Shown: positions 7,610-16,576 of the stretch, one piece after another
How positions within the stretch are numbered: position 1 is the first letter of the stretch
Layout of the letters: every line of letters begins with the position of its first letter
Source: Candidatus Nitrosopumilus sp.
GTDB taxonomy: Archaea; Thermoproteota; Nitrososphaeria; Nitrososphaerales; Nitrosopumilaceae
Reading direction: 5' to 3'
DNA length: 45,337 bases
NCBI GenBank assembly: GCA_008080815.1
Contig: VMDM01000006.1
Coordinates: 1-45,337, forward strand
The notes under the pieces: model-generated
Told to the model about the DNA's origin: nothing
Database searches by the model: none
Seen by the model: only the letters and a program-made list of their open reading frames with translations
Position numbers and translations under genes: made by a program

Positions 7610-9874
7610 GTGAATGTTGAAACAACTCCAGAATTAGTTTCTAAAGTTTATCAGAAATTAAATGAGAATATTCAAAAATTTAGAAGTGTTACTGGAAAAC
7701 CTCTTACTTTAACTGAAAAAATTCTATCTGGTCATCTCTATGATGTGGATGGAACAAATTTTGTAGGTGGAAAAAATTATGTTTTTCTAAAACCTGACAG
7801 GGTAGCCCTTCAGGACGTAACAGGTCAGATGGTCATGCTTCAATTCATGCAAGCCGAATTGAAACAAGCAGCATTACCAACAACTGTTCATTGTGATCAT
7901 CTGATTAGAGCTGAAGTTCAAGGTGATGTTGACATGAAAGTTTCATTAGATGAAAATAGTGAAGTATTCAAATTTCTTCAATCTGCTGCTGCAAAATATG
8001 GTTGTGGTTTTTGGAAACCTGGTGCAGGAATTATCCATCAAGTTGTTTTAGAAAATTATGCTTTTCCAGGAGGTCTTATGATTGGAACAGATTCACATAC
8101 TCCAAATGCAGGTGGTTTAGGAATGATTGCAATTGGTGTGGGTGGTCTTGATGCTGCAGAAACAATGGCTGGAATGCCCTGGGAATTACTTTATCCAAAA
8201 AAAATAGGTGTAAAATTAACTGGAACACTTAACGGGTGGACTGCACCAAAAGATATTATCCTAAAAGTTGCCGAACAACTTACAGTTTCTGGTGGAACTA
8301 ATTCTATTGTTGAATATTTCGGACCTGGTACTAGTTCAATTAGTTGTACTGGAAAAGCAACTATAACAAATATGGGTGCTGAGATTGGTGCAACCTGTTC
8401 AATTTTTCCATATGATGAAAGAATGGAAACTTACTTGAAACACACCAATCGAAGTGAGATTGCTGAACTTGCAAATCAAAATAAAGAATTACTAGTTGCA
8501 GATTCTGAAGTTGAACAATCACCAGAAAAATTCTTTGATAAAGTAATTGAAATTAATCTCTCTACTTTAGAACCCCATATTGTTGGTCCTCATACTCCTG
8601 ATTTAGCAAGAGAAATTTCAAAATTATCTGATGATGTTAAGTCAAACGATTATGTTGATCCTATTTCAGTAGCATTGATTGGAAGTTGTACAAATTCATC
8701 TTACGAGGATATGTCTAGAGCTGCAAGTATTGCTGAACAAGCAAAACAAAAAGGAATTAAAGCAAAAATTCCATTACTTGTAACTCCAGGTTCTGAACAA
8801 ATCAGAGGAACTATAGAGAGAGATGGTCAAATGAGTTCACTAATTGATATTGGTGCAACAGTTTTAGCTAATGCATGTGGACCATGTATTGGACAATGGA
8901 ATAGACCTGAACTGGAAAAAGATGCAAAAAACACTATCATTACTACTTTTAACAGAAACTTTCCTGGCAGAAACGATGGTCATAGAAGTACTCTGAATTT
9001 TATTGGTAGTCCTGAAATGATTATTGCATTATCACTATCTGGAAAACTATCTTTCAACCCATTAGTTGATGAACTGACAGCTTCTGATGGAACCAAATTC
9101 AAATTAGAACCTCCACAACCTGCACCTGAAGTTCCAAGTAATGGTTTTCTTAAACCTGAAGGAATTTTTGTAGCACCTCCAGTAAACTCAGATGGTTTGG
9201 AAGTAATCATTGACCCAAACAGTAAACGACTTCAAAAATTACAACCATTTGAAAAATGGAATGGAAAGGATTTTGTTGATTTACCTATTATGGTCAAAGC
9301 CAAAGGTAAGTGTACTACAGATCATATCTCTCCTGCTGGAGCATGGCTATCACTAAGAGGACACCTTGACAATCTTAGTGATAATATGCTTTTAGGAGCA
9401 GTTAACGCATTTAATGATGAAGTAGGAAAAGGAAAAAACACTCTCAATAATCAACTAGAGAATTTTTCAAAAATTGCTAGAGACTACAAAGAAAAACAAA
9501 TGTCTTGGATAATTATCGGAGATAACAATTATGGTGAAGGAAGCAGTAGAGAACATGCTGCCATGACTCCAAGATATCTTGGATGTGGAGCAGTAATTAC
9601 AAAAAGTTTCGCCAGAATTCATGAAACCAATCTTAAAAAGCAAGGAATTTTGGCATTAACATTTTCTAACACAGATGATTATGATAAAATTTTAGAAGAT
9701 GATAGAATTAGTTTGATTGATTTGAATTCATTAGAACAATCAAAGCCTGTAAAATGTTTAATCAAACATTCAGATGGCACAAATGAAGAAATTTTGTTGA
9801 ATCATTCTTACAACAATTCTCAAATTGAATGGTTCAAAGCTGGTTCAGCATTAAACGTTCTTAGAAATAAATAG
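7610..9874 (+). CDS. acn: aconitate hydratase, mitochondrial type
   Basis: Fe-S enzyme interconverting citrate, cis-aconitate and isocitrate in the cytoplasm. The 754-residue length and architecture match mitochondrial-type aconitase. The three [4Fe-4S] cysteines are seen in IGSCTNSSYED (about C360) and NACGPCIGQW (about C423 and C426). Active-site segments include GTDSHTPNAGG, RNFPGRNDG and the C-terminal swivel-domain loop YGEGSSREHAAM. I place the start at GTG 7610, giving MNVETTPELVSKVYQ. The frame stays open to a TTG at 7562, but those 16 residues look unlike the family. An A/T box with a palindrome lies at 7499-7520. In this lineage aconitase serves 2-oxoglutarate synthesis. Confidence 0.95.
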   Translation: MNVETTPELVSKVYQKLNENIQKFRSVTGKPLTLTEKILSGHLYDVDGTNFVGGKNYVFLKPDRVALQDVTGQMVMLQFMQAELKQAALPTTVHCDHLIRAEVQGDVDMKVSLDENSEVFKFLQSAAAKYGCGFWKPGAGIIHQVVLENYAFPGGLMIGTDSHTPNAGGLGMIAIGVGGLDAAETMAGMPWELLYPKKIGVKLTGTLNGWTAPKDIILKVAEQLTVSGGTNSIVEYFGPGTSSISCTGKATITNMGAEIGATCSIFPYDERMETYLKHTNRSEIAELANQNKELLVADSEVEQSPEKFFDKVIEINLSTLEPHIVGPHTPDLAREISKLSDDVKSNDYVDPISVALIGSCTNSSYEDMSRAASIAEQAKQKGIKAKIPLLVTPGSEQIRGTIERDGQMSSLIDIGATVLANACGPCIGQWNRPELEKDAKNTIITTFNRNFPGRNDGHRSTLNFIGSPEMIIALSLSGKLSFNPLVDELTASDGTKFKLEPPQPAPEVPSNGFLKPEGIFVAPPVNSDGLEVIIDPNSKRLQKLQPFEKWNGKDFVDLPIMVKAKGKCTTDHISPAGAWLSLRGHLDNLSDNMLLGAVNAFNDEVGKGKNTLNNQLENFSKIARDYKEKQMSWIIIGDNNYGEGSSREHAAMTPRYLGCGAVITKSFARIHETNLKKQGILALTFSNTDDYDKILEDDRISLIDLNSLEQSKPVKCLIKHSDGTNEEILLNHSYNNSQIEWFKAGSALNVLRNK

Positions 9875-9884
9875 AATTTTTACG

Positions 9885-10038
9885 TGGGGCCGACCGGAAT
9901 CGAACCGGCGACCTACGGGTCACTACAGCTCCAAACTTACATCATCCGTGAGTCAGTTTAGCTTAGTTTACCTCTGGAGCCCTTAGCGGTGATCTTTTTC
10001 GTAGACACTGTCGCCCTACCAGGCTAGGCTACGACCCC
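9885..10038 (-). tRNA. tRNA-Trp (CCA) with two predicted introns
   Basis: The mature parts fold fully: acceptor GGGGTCG/CGGCCCC with discriminator A, D-stem GCCT/GGGC, T-arm GCCGG-TTCGAAT-CCGGT, and anticodon arm ACGGG-CTCCAGA-CCCGT carrying CCA. To form that arm two insertions must be removed: 9983-10009 (27 nt, after position 28, non-canonical) and 9921-9973 (53 nt, canonical 37/38). The larger one carries a D'-box-like CTGA and a C'-box-like ATGATGT, plus TGGAGC complementary to the anticodon loop, as in haloarchaeal tRNA-Trp introns that guide 2'-O-methylation. The exact splice points could shift by a base. No 3' CCA is encoded. Confidence 0.88.
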
Positions 10039-10120
10039 ACAAACAAACTGAAATAGACTTGAATTTTAAGTTACTTTTAACCAAGATTTATTTGCAATAA
10101 TTTTCAAAATTTGATAGAAT

Positions 10121-10654
10121 ATGGTAAAAAGTTCACTTTTGGTATTAGGTGCAATTCCTGTGATAATTGCAATATTGTTATCTGTACCAATGTTAATCAA
10201 AAATGAAATTCCAATTTCTGCTGGTAATTCTTTTGATAAAATTGATATTGAATATACTAAACTTCAATTAAAAAAAATTGATTATGGTGTTACTGAGAGA
10301 GTTGGAGCTCAAAAAACAGAAATTTTGAAAATAAAAAATGATGGAGAATTAATTTATTCTGTAACTGATGAAGGATACATACAACCTGACATCCGCTCAA
10401 AACTTGATGAAAAATCACTAACAAAAATAAAATCATTGATTAAAGAAACTGGGTTTATTTCTATTCCTTCTGAATCATTTCAGATTTTAAGTAATGTTAC
10501 TGATTATCAAAAATCTAATGTTAAAGTCACCCTTAATGGAAAAGAAAACCAAATTTATTGGCCTGAACAATCAGCAACTTCTGAATTTATTCCACCAATT
10601 ATCACCATGGTCGAAGTTGAGTTAGATGATATTATTTCAAAAATAATTGAATAG
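10121..10654 (+). CDS. membrane-anchored extracytoplasmic protein, function unknown
   Basis: 177 residues. A single N-terminal helix (LLVLGAIPVIIAILLSVPML) serves as signal anchor, followed by an exported beta-rich domain (LKIKNDGELIYSVTDEGYI and VKVTLNGKENQIYWPE) and a C-terminal helix. No catalytic motif or Cys pair is visible, and no family is recognised. It stands between tRNA-Trp and pdxS. Confidence 0.72.
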   Translation: MVKSSLLVLGAIPVIIAILLSVPMLIKNEIPISAGNSFDKIDIEYTKLQLKKIDYGVTERVGAQKTEILKIKNDGELIYSVTDEGYIQPDIRSKLDEKSLTKIKSLIKETGFISIPSESFQILSNVTDYQKSNVKVTLNGKENQIYWPEQSATSEFIPPIITMVEVELDDIISKIIE

Positions 10655-10684
10655 GTACAAATAGTCAAATGTGCGATTTAGTAT

Positions 10685-11653
10685 ATGTTACCTCTATCTG
10701 GTGAACGTCCTACTTCAAATGGAGTAGTTTGTGAAAGAATTGATTCTTCTGAAATTGTCAGAGGCTCTTCTACTCTAAAGCGTGGTTTTGCACATATGCT
10801 GAAAAATGGAGTAGTGATGGATGTTACCACAGTTGAACAGGCTCAAATTGCAGAAGAGGCTGGCGCTGTATCTGTTATGGTTTTGGATAAACTACCATCT
10901 GAAGTTAGAAAAGCAGGTGGCGTTGCTAGAACTGCTAGTATTAGAATTATTGAAGAGATTATGGATTCTGTTACAATTCCTGTAATGGCAAAATGTAGAA
11001 TCGGTCATGTTAGTGAAGCACTTGTTTTACAACAAACAGATGTAGATATGATTGATGAATCAGAAGTATTGACTCCTGCAGATGAATTACGTCATATTTG
11101 GAAATGGGATTTCACAACACCATTTGTAAATGGTGCAAGATCTCTAGGTGAAGCATTGAGAAGAGTTGAAGAAGGTGCCGCAATGATTAGAACAAAAGGT
11201 GAACCTGGAACAGGAAATGTTGCAGAAGCAATCACTCACATTAAAAAAGTAAATGACGATTTAAGATTAATCAAAGCAATCTATGATTCAGGAGATAATC
11301 AAGAACTGGTTAGAATGGCAAGAGAGTTTAAGGTTTCTTATGATATTGTAGAACAAACTGCAAAAATTGGGAGATTACCTGTTGTCAATTTTGCTGCTGG
11401 TGGAATTGCAACTCCTGCTGATGCAGCATATCTGATGTCTTTGGGATGTGATGGTATCTTTGTTGGTTCTGGAATTTTTAATGCAGATGATGCTAAAGAA
11501 AGAGCAAGAGCAATTGTTTTGGCTACCACATTTTGGAATGAATCTGATAAAGTAAAAGAAGCTCAAAAGATGATTGATGAAAGACAATCCATGATTGGTT
11601 TAGATGTAAAAACTCTTGAATTACGTATGCAAGATCGTGGTGGTTCTGCATGA
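10685..11653 (+). CDS. pdxS: pyridoxal 5'-phosphate synthase, PdxS subunit
   Basis: Synthase subunit of the DXP-independent vitamin B6 pathway; it joins ribose 5-phosphate, glyceraldehyde 3-phosphate and ammonia from PdxT into PLP. The 322-residue (beta/alpha)8 barrel is well conserved: [14 protein letters not shown], the lysine-bearing [39 protein letters not shown] and the phosphate loop [14 protein letters not shown]...[12 protein letters not shown]. The final four bases overlap pdxT, so the two subunits are made together. Confidence 0.97.
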   Translation: MLPLSGERPTSNGVVCERIDSSEIVRGSSTLKRGFAHMLKNGVVMDVTTVEQAQIAEEAGAVSVMVLDKLPSEVRKAGGVARTASIRIIEEIMDSVTIPVMAKCRIGHVSEALVLQQTDVDMIDESEVLTPADELRHIWKWDFTTPFVNGARSLGEALRRVEEGAAMIRTKGEPGTGNVAEAITHIKKVNDDLRLIKAIYDSGDNQELVRMAREFKVSYDIVEQTAKIGRLPVVNFAAGGIATPADAAYLMSLGCDGIFVGSGIFNADDAKERARAIVLATTFWNESDKVKEAQKMIDERQSMIGLDVKTLELRMQDRGGSA

Positions 11654-12267
11654 CTCTTAAAGTAGGAATTCTTGCCATTCAGGGTGATGTTCAAGAAAAT
11701 GTTTTGTCTTTAGTAAAGGCTGCAACAGAATTGAAAATCGATGCAGAAATTAGTCAAGTAATGACTTCTGATGAGATTTCAAAATTAGATGGTGTTGTAA
11801 TTCCTGGAGGAGAAAGTACTACTATTGGACAACTTTCACTGGTTAATGGTTCTCTTAAGACCTTAAAGGAAAAAATTGATAGCGGAATGCCTGTATTGGG
11901 AATTTGTGCAGGAATGATTATGCTCTCAAATACTGCAAATGACCGTATTGTTGGAACTACAAATCAGCCACTTCTAAATATTCTAGATATTAAACTCGAA
12001 CGAAATTCATTTGGACGTCAAAAGGATTCCTTTGAATCTGATATTTCTTTGGAATCTATGAGTATTCCAAAATATCGTGGCGTCTTTATTCGTGCTCCAG
12101 CAATTTCTGAAGTAGGTGATGGAGTGGAAATACTTTCAAAATTTAATGAGAAAATAGTTGCAGTCAAAAAAGGAAATGTTATTGGCACTGCATTTCATCC
12201 TGAATTAACTCAAGATACATCTGTTCAAAAGTATTTTCTAAATCTTATTAGTTCCTTGAAGAATTAG
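11650..12267 (+). CDS. pdxT: pyridoxal 5'-phosphate synthase, PdxT glutaminase subunit
   Basis: Class I-type glutaminase that hydrolyses glutamine and channels ammonia to PdxS. The triad is visible: nucleophile Cys in [11 protein letters not shown], and His and Glu in [10 protein letters not shown]. Family motifs IQGDVQEN and [10 protein letters not shown] are present. It is 205 residues with a four-base ATGA overlap with pdxS. Its stop overlaps the convergent valS stop by four bases. Confidence 0.97.
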   Translation: MTLKVGILAIQGDVQENVLSLVKAATELKIDAEISQVMTSDEISKLDGVVIPGGESTTIGQLSLVNGSLKTLKEKIDSGMPVLGICAGMIMLSNTANDRIVGTTNQPLLNILDIKLERNSFGRQKDSFESDISLESMSIPKYRGVFIRAPAISEVGDGVEILSKFNEKIVAVKKGNVIGTAFHPELTQDTSVQKYFLNLISSLKN

Positions 12268-14582
12268 ACTTCCAAATTGTGCATTGACTGCAAATCTTTC
12301 TTAAATTCTGACAAACTCTCAGGAACTTGAATTGAAATGGAATCCTTTAATGACAATCCCTTTGTCTTTTTCTCATTCCATACTTTGGAATTAAACTGAA
12401 CAACTTCTTCAGTAGTTTTGGAATAATCTTCTACCTCTTCTGCTTCAGCTTGTCTTTCTTTATGAATACTGGTTTCAGAGTATAATGTCTGCCACAAATG
12501 TTCAGTGATAAATGGAGTAATTGGTGCCAATAATTTCAAAACTGTCGATAGCACTTTATGCAAAGTGTAGATTGCTGCATCTCGTTCTTCATCAGAAAAT
12601 CCTTCTCCATACGCACGTTTTTTGACCATTTCAATGTAATGAGCTGCAAACAAGTTCCAAGTAAACTCTCTAATTGCAATTGCTGGAACAAAGAAATTGT
12701 ATTCATCATATCCTTTCTTACAATCTTTAACTAAGTTATTTAATTCAGATAAAATCCATTTATCCACTGTAGTTGGTTTGCCTTCCTTAACAACAGGAAA
12801 ACTAGACAAGAATCTTGAAACATTCCATAGCTTACTCAAGAATTTCTTTGTAGACTCTATTTTTTGTTCATTACATCTAAAATCATATCCATGATTAACT
12901 TCACTAGCACTCCAAAATCTAAACGTGTCAGCTCCGAATTTTTCAATTACTGGCAAAGGATCAATAGCATTACCTTTACTCTTACTCATTTTCATTCCAT
13001 TTTCATCAAGACCATATCCCATAATCCATGCTTCATTCCATGGTTTTTTACTTGTCAATTGATCACAACGCAAAAGTGTATAGTACAACCATGTTCTAAC
13101 TATGTCTTTTGCTTGAGGTCTAATTGATGTAGGATAGACTTTTTCAAAGAATTCTTTATCCTTGTGATATTTTGAAACAAATAGTGGTGATACACTGGAA
13201 TCCATCCAAGTATCAAATGTTCTATCTTCACCAATAAAATCAGTTGAAGCACATTTTGAACATTTTTCTATTGGACATTTTTCTTTCCAGGGTTGATAAT
13301 ATTTCCCAGGTTCTGGAACATGAGGTTCTTTACAACTAGAGCAATACCATATTGGAATCTCTGTTCCATAATATCTCCTCCTAGAAATTGGCCAATCAAT
13401 TGAAATTGAATCAAGCCAGTTCATCAAAATTTGTTTATGCATAGCTGGATAGAAAGTGATTTCTGACCCTAATTTTCTCATTTTTTCTATTGAGTCCTTT
13501 TGTTTAAGATAATATTCTTCCATTGGAATGATTTCGATTGGAATCTTACTTCTTTCAGAAATTGGAGTTCTGTGAGAAATTTCCTCAATTTTCTCCACAA
13601 ATCCTTTTGATTCCAAATCTTCAATAATTTTTTCTCTTGCTTGTTTTGGCTTTAATCCTGCATAATCTCCTGCTGCTTGTGTCATTCTTCCATCTAAACC
13701 AATTGCAACAATCTCTTCTAGTTCCATCTCTCTAAACAGTGCTACATCATTTTGGTCACCATAACTACAAACCATCACTGCTCCGGAACCAAAATCCTGT
13801 TTGGCTGAATGATGAGTTTTGATTTCAACTTCAGCATTAGTGATTGGGACAATTACTTTACTTCCTACAAATGGAATGTATCTTTCATCTTCAGGATTAA
13901 CAATGATTGTTCTACATGCACATAGTAATTCTGGTCTAGTACTTGCAATAATGATTTCTTTGTCTGTATCTTTTATCTTGAATCTCATATGAACTAATTT
14001 TGTTTGCAAGTCCTGATATGTAATTTCTGCATCTGCAATAGTGGTTCCTGAAACCCAATCATAGTTGTTAGGTCTTGTTGCTAGAATTATTTTTCCTTCA
14101 TTCCATAACGAGATAAACGTAGATTGTGTTAACGCCCTGTATTCTTGAGAGTCTGTTCTGTAATGATTCTTCAAATCTCCACTCAAACCAAGATTTGTCA
14201 TGATCAATACCATTTCTTCTTCCAAATCATCAAGTGCATCTCTACATAAATTCAAAAATTCTTCACGGTCTGTCTCTCTCATTCTGATATTGTGTTTTTT
14301 TTCAGTGTAGAATTCTACAGGTAATCCGTTTCTGTCAATTCCTATTGGAAAGTAGACATTTTTCTCATTCATACGAGCAGTTCTTGCAATCATGTCTATC
14401 TGAGAATAATGAGCAGCAGCTCCAATGTGCCAAGGTCTGCCTGATGGGTATGGAGGTGGAGTATCTATGGTGTAGTTCTCATCAGTTGGAGTGAATTTGT
14501 AAATGTCTGAGTCCTGCCATTTCTTCAAAACCTGTGCTTCTAATTCTGGATTCCAAGCCTTTTCAGTAATTTTTGGGTCCAT
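12264..14582 (-). CDS. valS: valyl-tRNA synthetase
   Basis: Class I synthetase charging tRNA-Val, 772 residues, shorter than bacterial ValRS. The first signature appears as HIGA in PSGRPWHIGAAAHYSQ, a variant of HIGH. The second is KMSKS in GMKMSKSKGNAIDP. The CP1 editing domain contains the usual STRPELLCACR segment. A Cys cluster (CSSCKEP...CSKC) forms the zinc ribbon in the insertion. The anticodon-binding domain follows residue ~580. The HIGA variant and the overall layout resemble a lineage-specific ValRS form; IleRS is the main alternative but fits less well. Confidence 0.9.
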   Translation of the reverse strand: MDPKITEKAWNPELEAQVLKKWQDSDIYKFTPTDENYTIDTPPPYPSGRPWHIGAAAHYSQIDMIARTARMNEKNVYFPIGIDRNGLPVEFYTEKKHNIRMRETDREEFLNLCRDALDDLEEEMVLIMTNLGLSGDLKNHYRTDSQEYRALTQSTFISLWNEGKIILATRPNNYDWVSGTTIADAEITYQDLQTKLVHMRFKIKDTDKEIIIASTRPELLCACRTIIVNPEDERYIPFVGSKVIVPITNAEVEIKTHHSAKQDFGSGAVMVCSYGDQNDVALFREMELEEIVAIGLDGRMTQAAGDYAGLKPKQAREKIIEDLESKGFVEKIEEISHRTPISERSKIPIEIIPMEEYYLKQKDSIEKMRKLGSEITFYPAMHKQILMNWLDSISIDWPISRRRYYGTEIPIWYCSSCKEPHVPEPGKYYQPWKEKCPIEKCSKCASTDFIGEDRTFDTWMDSSVSPLFVSKYHKDKEFFEKVYPTSIRPQAKDIVRTWLYYTLLRCDQLTSKKPWNEAWIMGYGLDENGMKMSKSKGNAIDPLPVIEKFGADTFRFWSASEVNHGYDFRCNEQKIESTKKFLSKLWNVSRFLSSFPVVKEGKPTTVDKWILSELNNLVKDCKKGYDEYNFFVPAIAIREFTWNLFAAHYIEMVKKRAYGEGFSDEERDAAIYTLHKVLSTVLKLLAPITPFITEHLWQTLYSETSIHKERQAEAEEVEDYSKTTEEVVQFNSKVWNEKKTKGLSLKDSISIQVPESLSEFKKDLQSMHNLEV

Positions 14583-14583
14583 T

Positions 14584-15408
14584 TTACAAATTATCTTTTG
14601 AAATGTTTGATATTATGTGGGATCCTTTATTGTAACCCTCATAGATGTAAACACCTACTGCCTCTACATTTGATGGCATTTTAGGTGCTAGTAGTTTGAT
14701 TAATTCACTTGAAAGATTTTCAACAGTTGCCTCACCTTCCAATAGATAAGTTGTGTTTTTTGGTACTTGTAACTCAAACATTCCTTTAGGACCCTCAAAT
14801 GAAATTACATAATGAGATTCGTCTTCAGATTTCATATACTTTCTATTAATGAAAAACTTGTGATCAAATGCGCCTAGAACTTCTTTAACAATTCTTTTTG
14901 CTACTCCAAAATCTACAAGTAAATTATCTTTCATCTGTCCAACCAATTCTACCATTACTGAAGATGTATGTCCATGTAAGATAGAACATTTTTCGACAAG
15001 TGGAAGTATATGAGCATAATCAAATGCAAACGAACCATCATCTAAAAAGATAGAACCAGTTTGCGGTGTTTTGTCATAAAATACAATATCTTGCAACTCT
15101 TTTAGTTGTGCAGCATATTTTCCGTGTCCAATTGCCATAACTTTTTCATCAGGAAAATCTTCTTTGATTTGTTTGTATTTTGTAATATCTTCTTCATTAT
15201 CAATAACTTCGATAAGTCCTTTACTAGTTTTGAAATCCACTACTACTTCAGTTCCATTTTTCAATGTAATCTTGTGATTATATTCATAATCATCTTCAAG
15301 AAACTCTAACATTTGAGCAACTGTCAATTCGGTACGAGTTTTCATCAGGTTTCCTTTCTTGTCAATGTATTTGAAATCTGAATCCAATATTGTAGGACTT
15401 GTCGTCAT
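14584..15408 (-). CDS. fusion: nuclease-fold-like domain + 6-pyruvoyl-tetrahydropterin synthase/QueD domain
   Basis: 274 residues in two parts. Residues ~115-274 are a PTPS/QueD domain: zinc ligands H133 in FDYAH and H145/H147 in LHGH, a catalytic-position cysteine C141, DF at 166-167, DH at 182-183 and GEATVEN around 225-231. Residues ~22-112 resemble a PD-(D/E)XK fold: an early ELTVAQMLEFL helix, VVVDFKTSKGLIEVID at the core, then a helix and VMAIGHGKY. The lysine of the ExK motif is replaced, so that part is probably not a nuclease. PTPS domains act on dihydroneopterin triphosphate; which product is made here is open. The neighbouring PCD gene points to pterin metabolism. Confidence 0.78.
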   Translation of the reverse strand: MTTSPTILDSDFKYIDKKGNLMKTRTELTVAQMLEFLEDDYEYNHKITLKNGTEVVVDFKTSKGLIEVIDNEEDITKYKQIKEDFPDEKVMAIGHGKYAAQLKELQDIVFYDKTPQTGSIFLDDGSFAFDYAHILPLVEKCSILHGHTSSVMVELVGQMKDNLLVDFGVAKRIVKEVLGAFDHKFFINRKYMKSEDESHYVISFEGPKGMFELQVPKNTTYLLEGEATVENLSSELIKLLAPKMPSNVEAVGVYIYEGYNKGSHIISNISKDNL

Positions 15409-15469
15409 GTAATGTCAACTGACTTGGAGTCATTATATAAATTCTGAAATTTTTGTGCCTAGAATATTT

Positions 15470-15745
15470 TCAAACTAGAGAATTAAGTATTTTGGCTAGA
15501 TTGATATCATTTCTTGTGATCCCTCCAGCATCATGGGTCATTAAATCAATTGTTAATCTGTTGTATACATTAAACCACTCTGGATGATGATTCATTTTTT
15601 CAATCTCCATTGCTGCTCTAGTCATAAATCCAAATGCTTGGTTAAAGCTATCGAATTCGATTTCTCTGTGTAGTTTCTCATTTACAACACTCCATCCTGG
15701 TAGATTTTTTATTTCATCATCAATTTCATCTGGTGATAATCTCAT
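15470..15745 (-). CDS. pterin-4a-carbinolamine dehydratase
   Basis: 91-residue PCD/DCoH protein that dehydrates 4a-hydroxytetrahydropterin. The signature is complete: [16 protein letters not shown] followed by THDAGGIT. The initiator ATG lies about 25 bases below an A/T box (aaaattaat, 15766-15774) that could also serve the divergent AsnB-like gene. It sits directly upstream of the PTPS fusion on the same strand, separated by about 60 bases, which supports a shared pterin theme. Confidence 0.93.
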   Translation of the reverse strand: MRLSPDEIDDEIKNLPGWSVVNEKLHREIEFDSFNQAFGFMTRAAMEIEKMNHHPEWFNVYNRLTIDLMTHDAGGITRNDINLAKILNSLV

Positions 15746-15817
15746 AATCTATTATGAATTGTTCCAAAATTAATAGTTAAAGGGTTTAATTCATTAGCCT
15801 TGGTAGATTTGAAGGAT

Positions 15818-16576
15818 ATGATGGATGAGAAATATCTAAAACTATTTGAGGAAATAACTAGTGCGATTTCTGAAACTGTGATAGACAAAAAAATTGGTAT
15901 TGCATTTTCTGGAGGTGTTGATAGCACATTAATTGCAAAAATTTGTAAAGAAATGAATTATGATATCGTGCTTCTAACAATTGGTTTTGCACAATCGCAT
16001 GATATTTTGTTTGCACAAGAAGTTAATGAACAATTGAATTACTCTCATCATATTTTAGAAATTGATTCAAAAGATTTTCCATCAATACCAACTATGATTA
16101 ATGAAAAAATTAAAACTGATAATTTATCTTGGAACGAAAATTGTATTGCGTTTTACTATGTATCAAAGCTTGCAAAGAGTTTAGGAATTAGTACTGTAGT
16201 AACTGCAAATGGAATTGATGAGTTATTTTGTGGATATAATGCCTATAGAGATGCCTTTCTGGGAGGGGAATCAAAGATTATTGAAGTCATGGATGCCAAA
16301 CTTGATAATGAATTAAAAATGATGAAGGCAGTCAATATGATTGCATCAGAATTTGGAGTGAGTATCTTGCAACCCCTACTGTCTAAAGATTTTATTGACT
16401 ATGCAAAGAATGTCCCAATAACCGAGAAAATTACTGATTCAGAAGATCTTTATCGTAAACATATGATTAGAAAATTAGCTAGACAAGTTAACGTTCCAGA
16501 AGTTTCATACAACAAAAGAAAGAAAGCATTACAGTATGGTTCAAAAATTCATAAAACCTTACTAAAAACTAGATGA
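15818..16576 (+). CDS. asparagine-synthase-like ATP pyrophosphatase (PP-loop) protein
   Basis: Matches the synthetase half of AsnB without the N-terminal glutaminase. The PP-loop is IGIAFSGGVDSTLIAK. Further motifs are VVTANGIDELFCGYNAYR, the SxDxxxxG-type aspartate pair of AsnB, and C-terminal YNKRKKALQYGS. It probably adenylates a carboxylate and aminates it using free ammonia or a partner amidase; the substrate is unknown, so this need not be asparagine synthetase. I chose ATG 15818; a TTG at 15800 is in frame and fits a leaderless promoter about as well. It overlaps purB convergently by eight bases. Confidence 0.85.
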   Translation: MMDEKYLKLFEEITSAISETVIDKKIGIAFSGGVDSTLIAKICKEMNYDIVLLTIGFAQSHDILFAQEVNEQLNYSHHILEIDSKDFPSIPTMINEKIKTDNLSWNENCIAFYYVSKLAKSLGISTVVTANGIDELFCGYNAYRDAFLGGESKIIEVMDAKLDNELKMMKAVNMIASEFGVSILQPLLSKDFIDYAKNVPITEKITDSEDLYRKHMIRKLARQVNVPEVSYNKRKKALQYGSKIHKTLLKTR

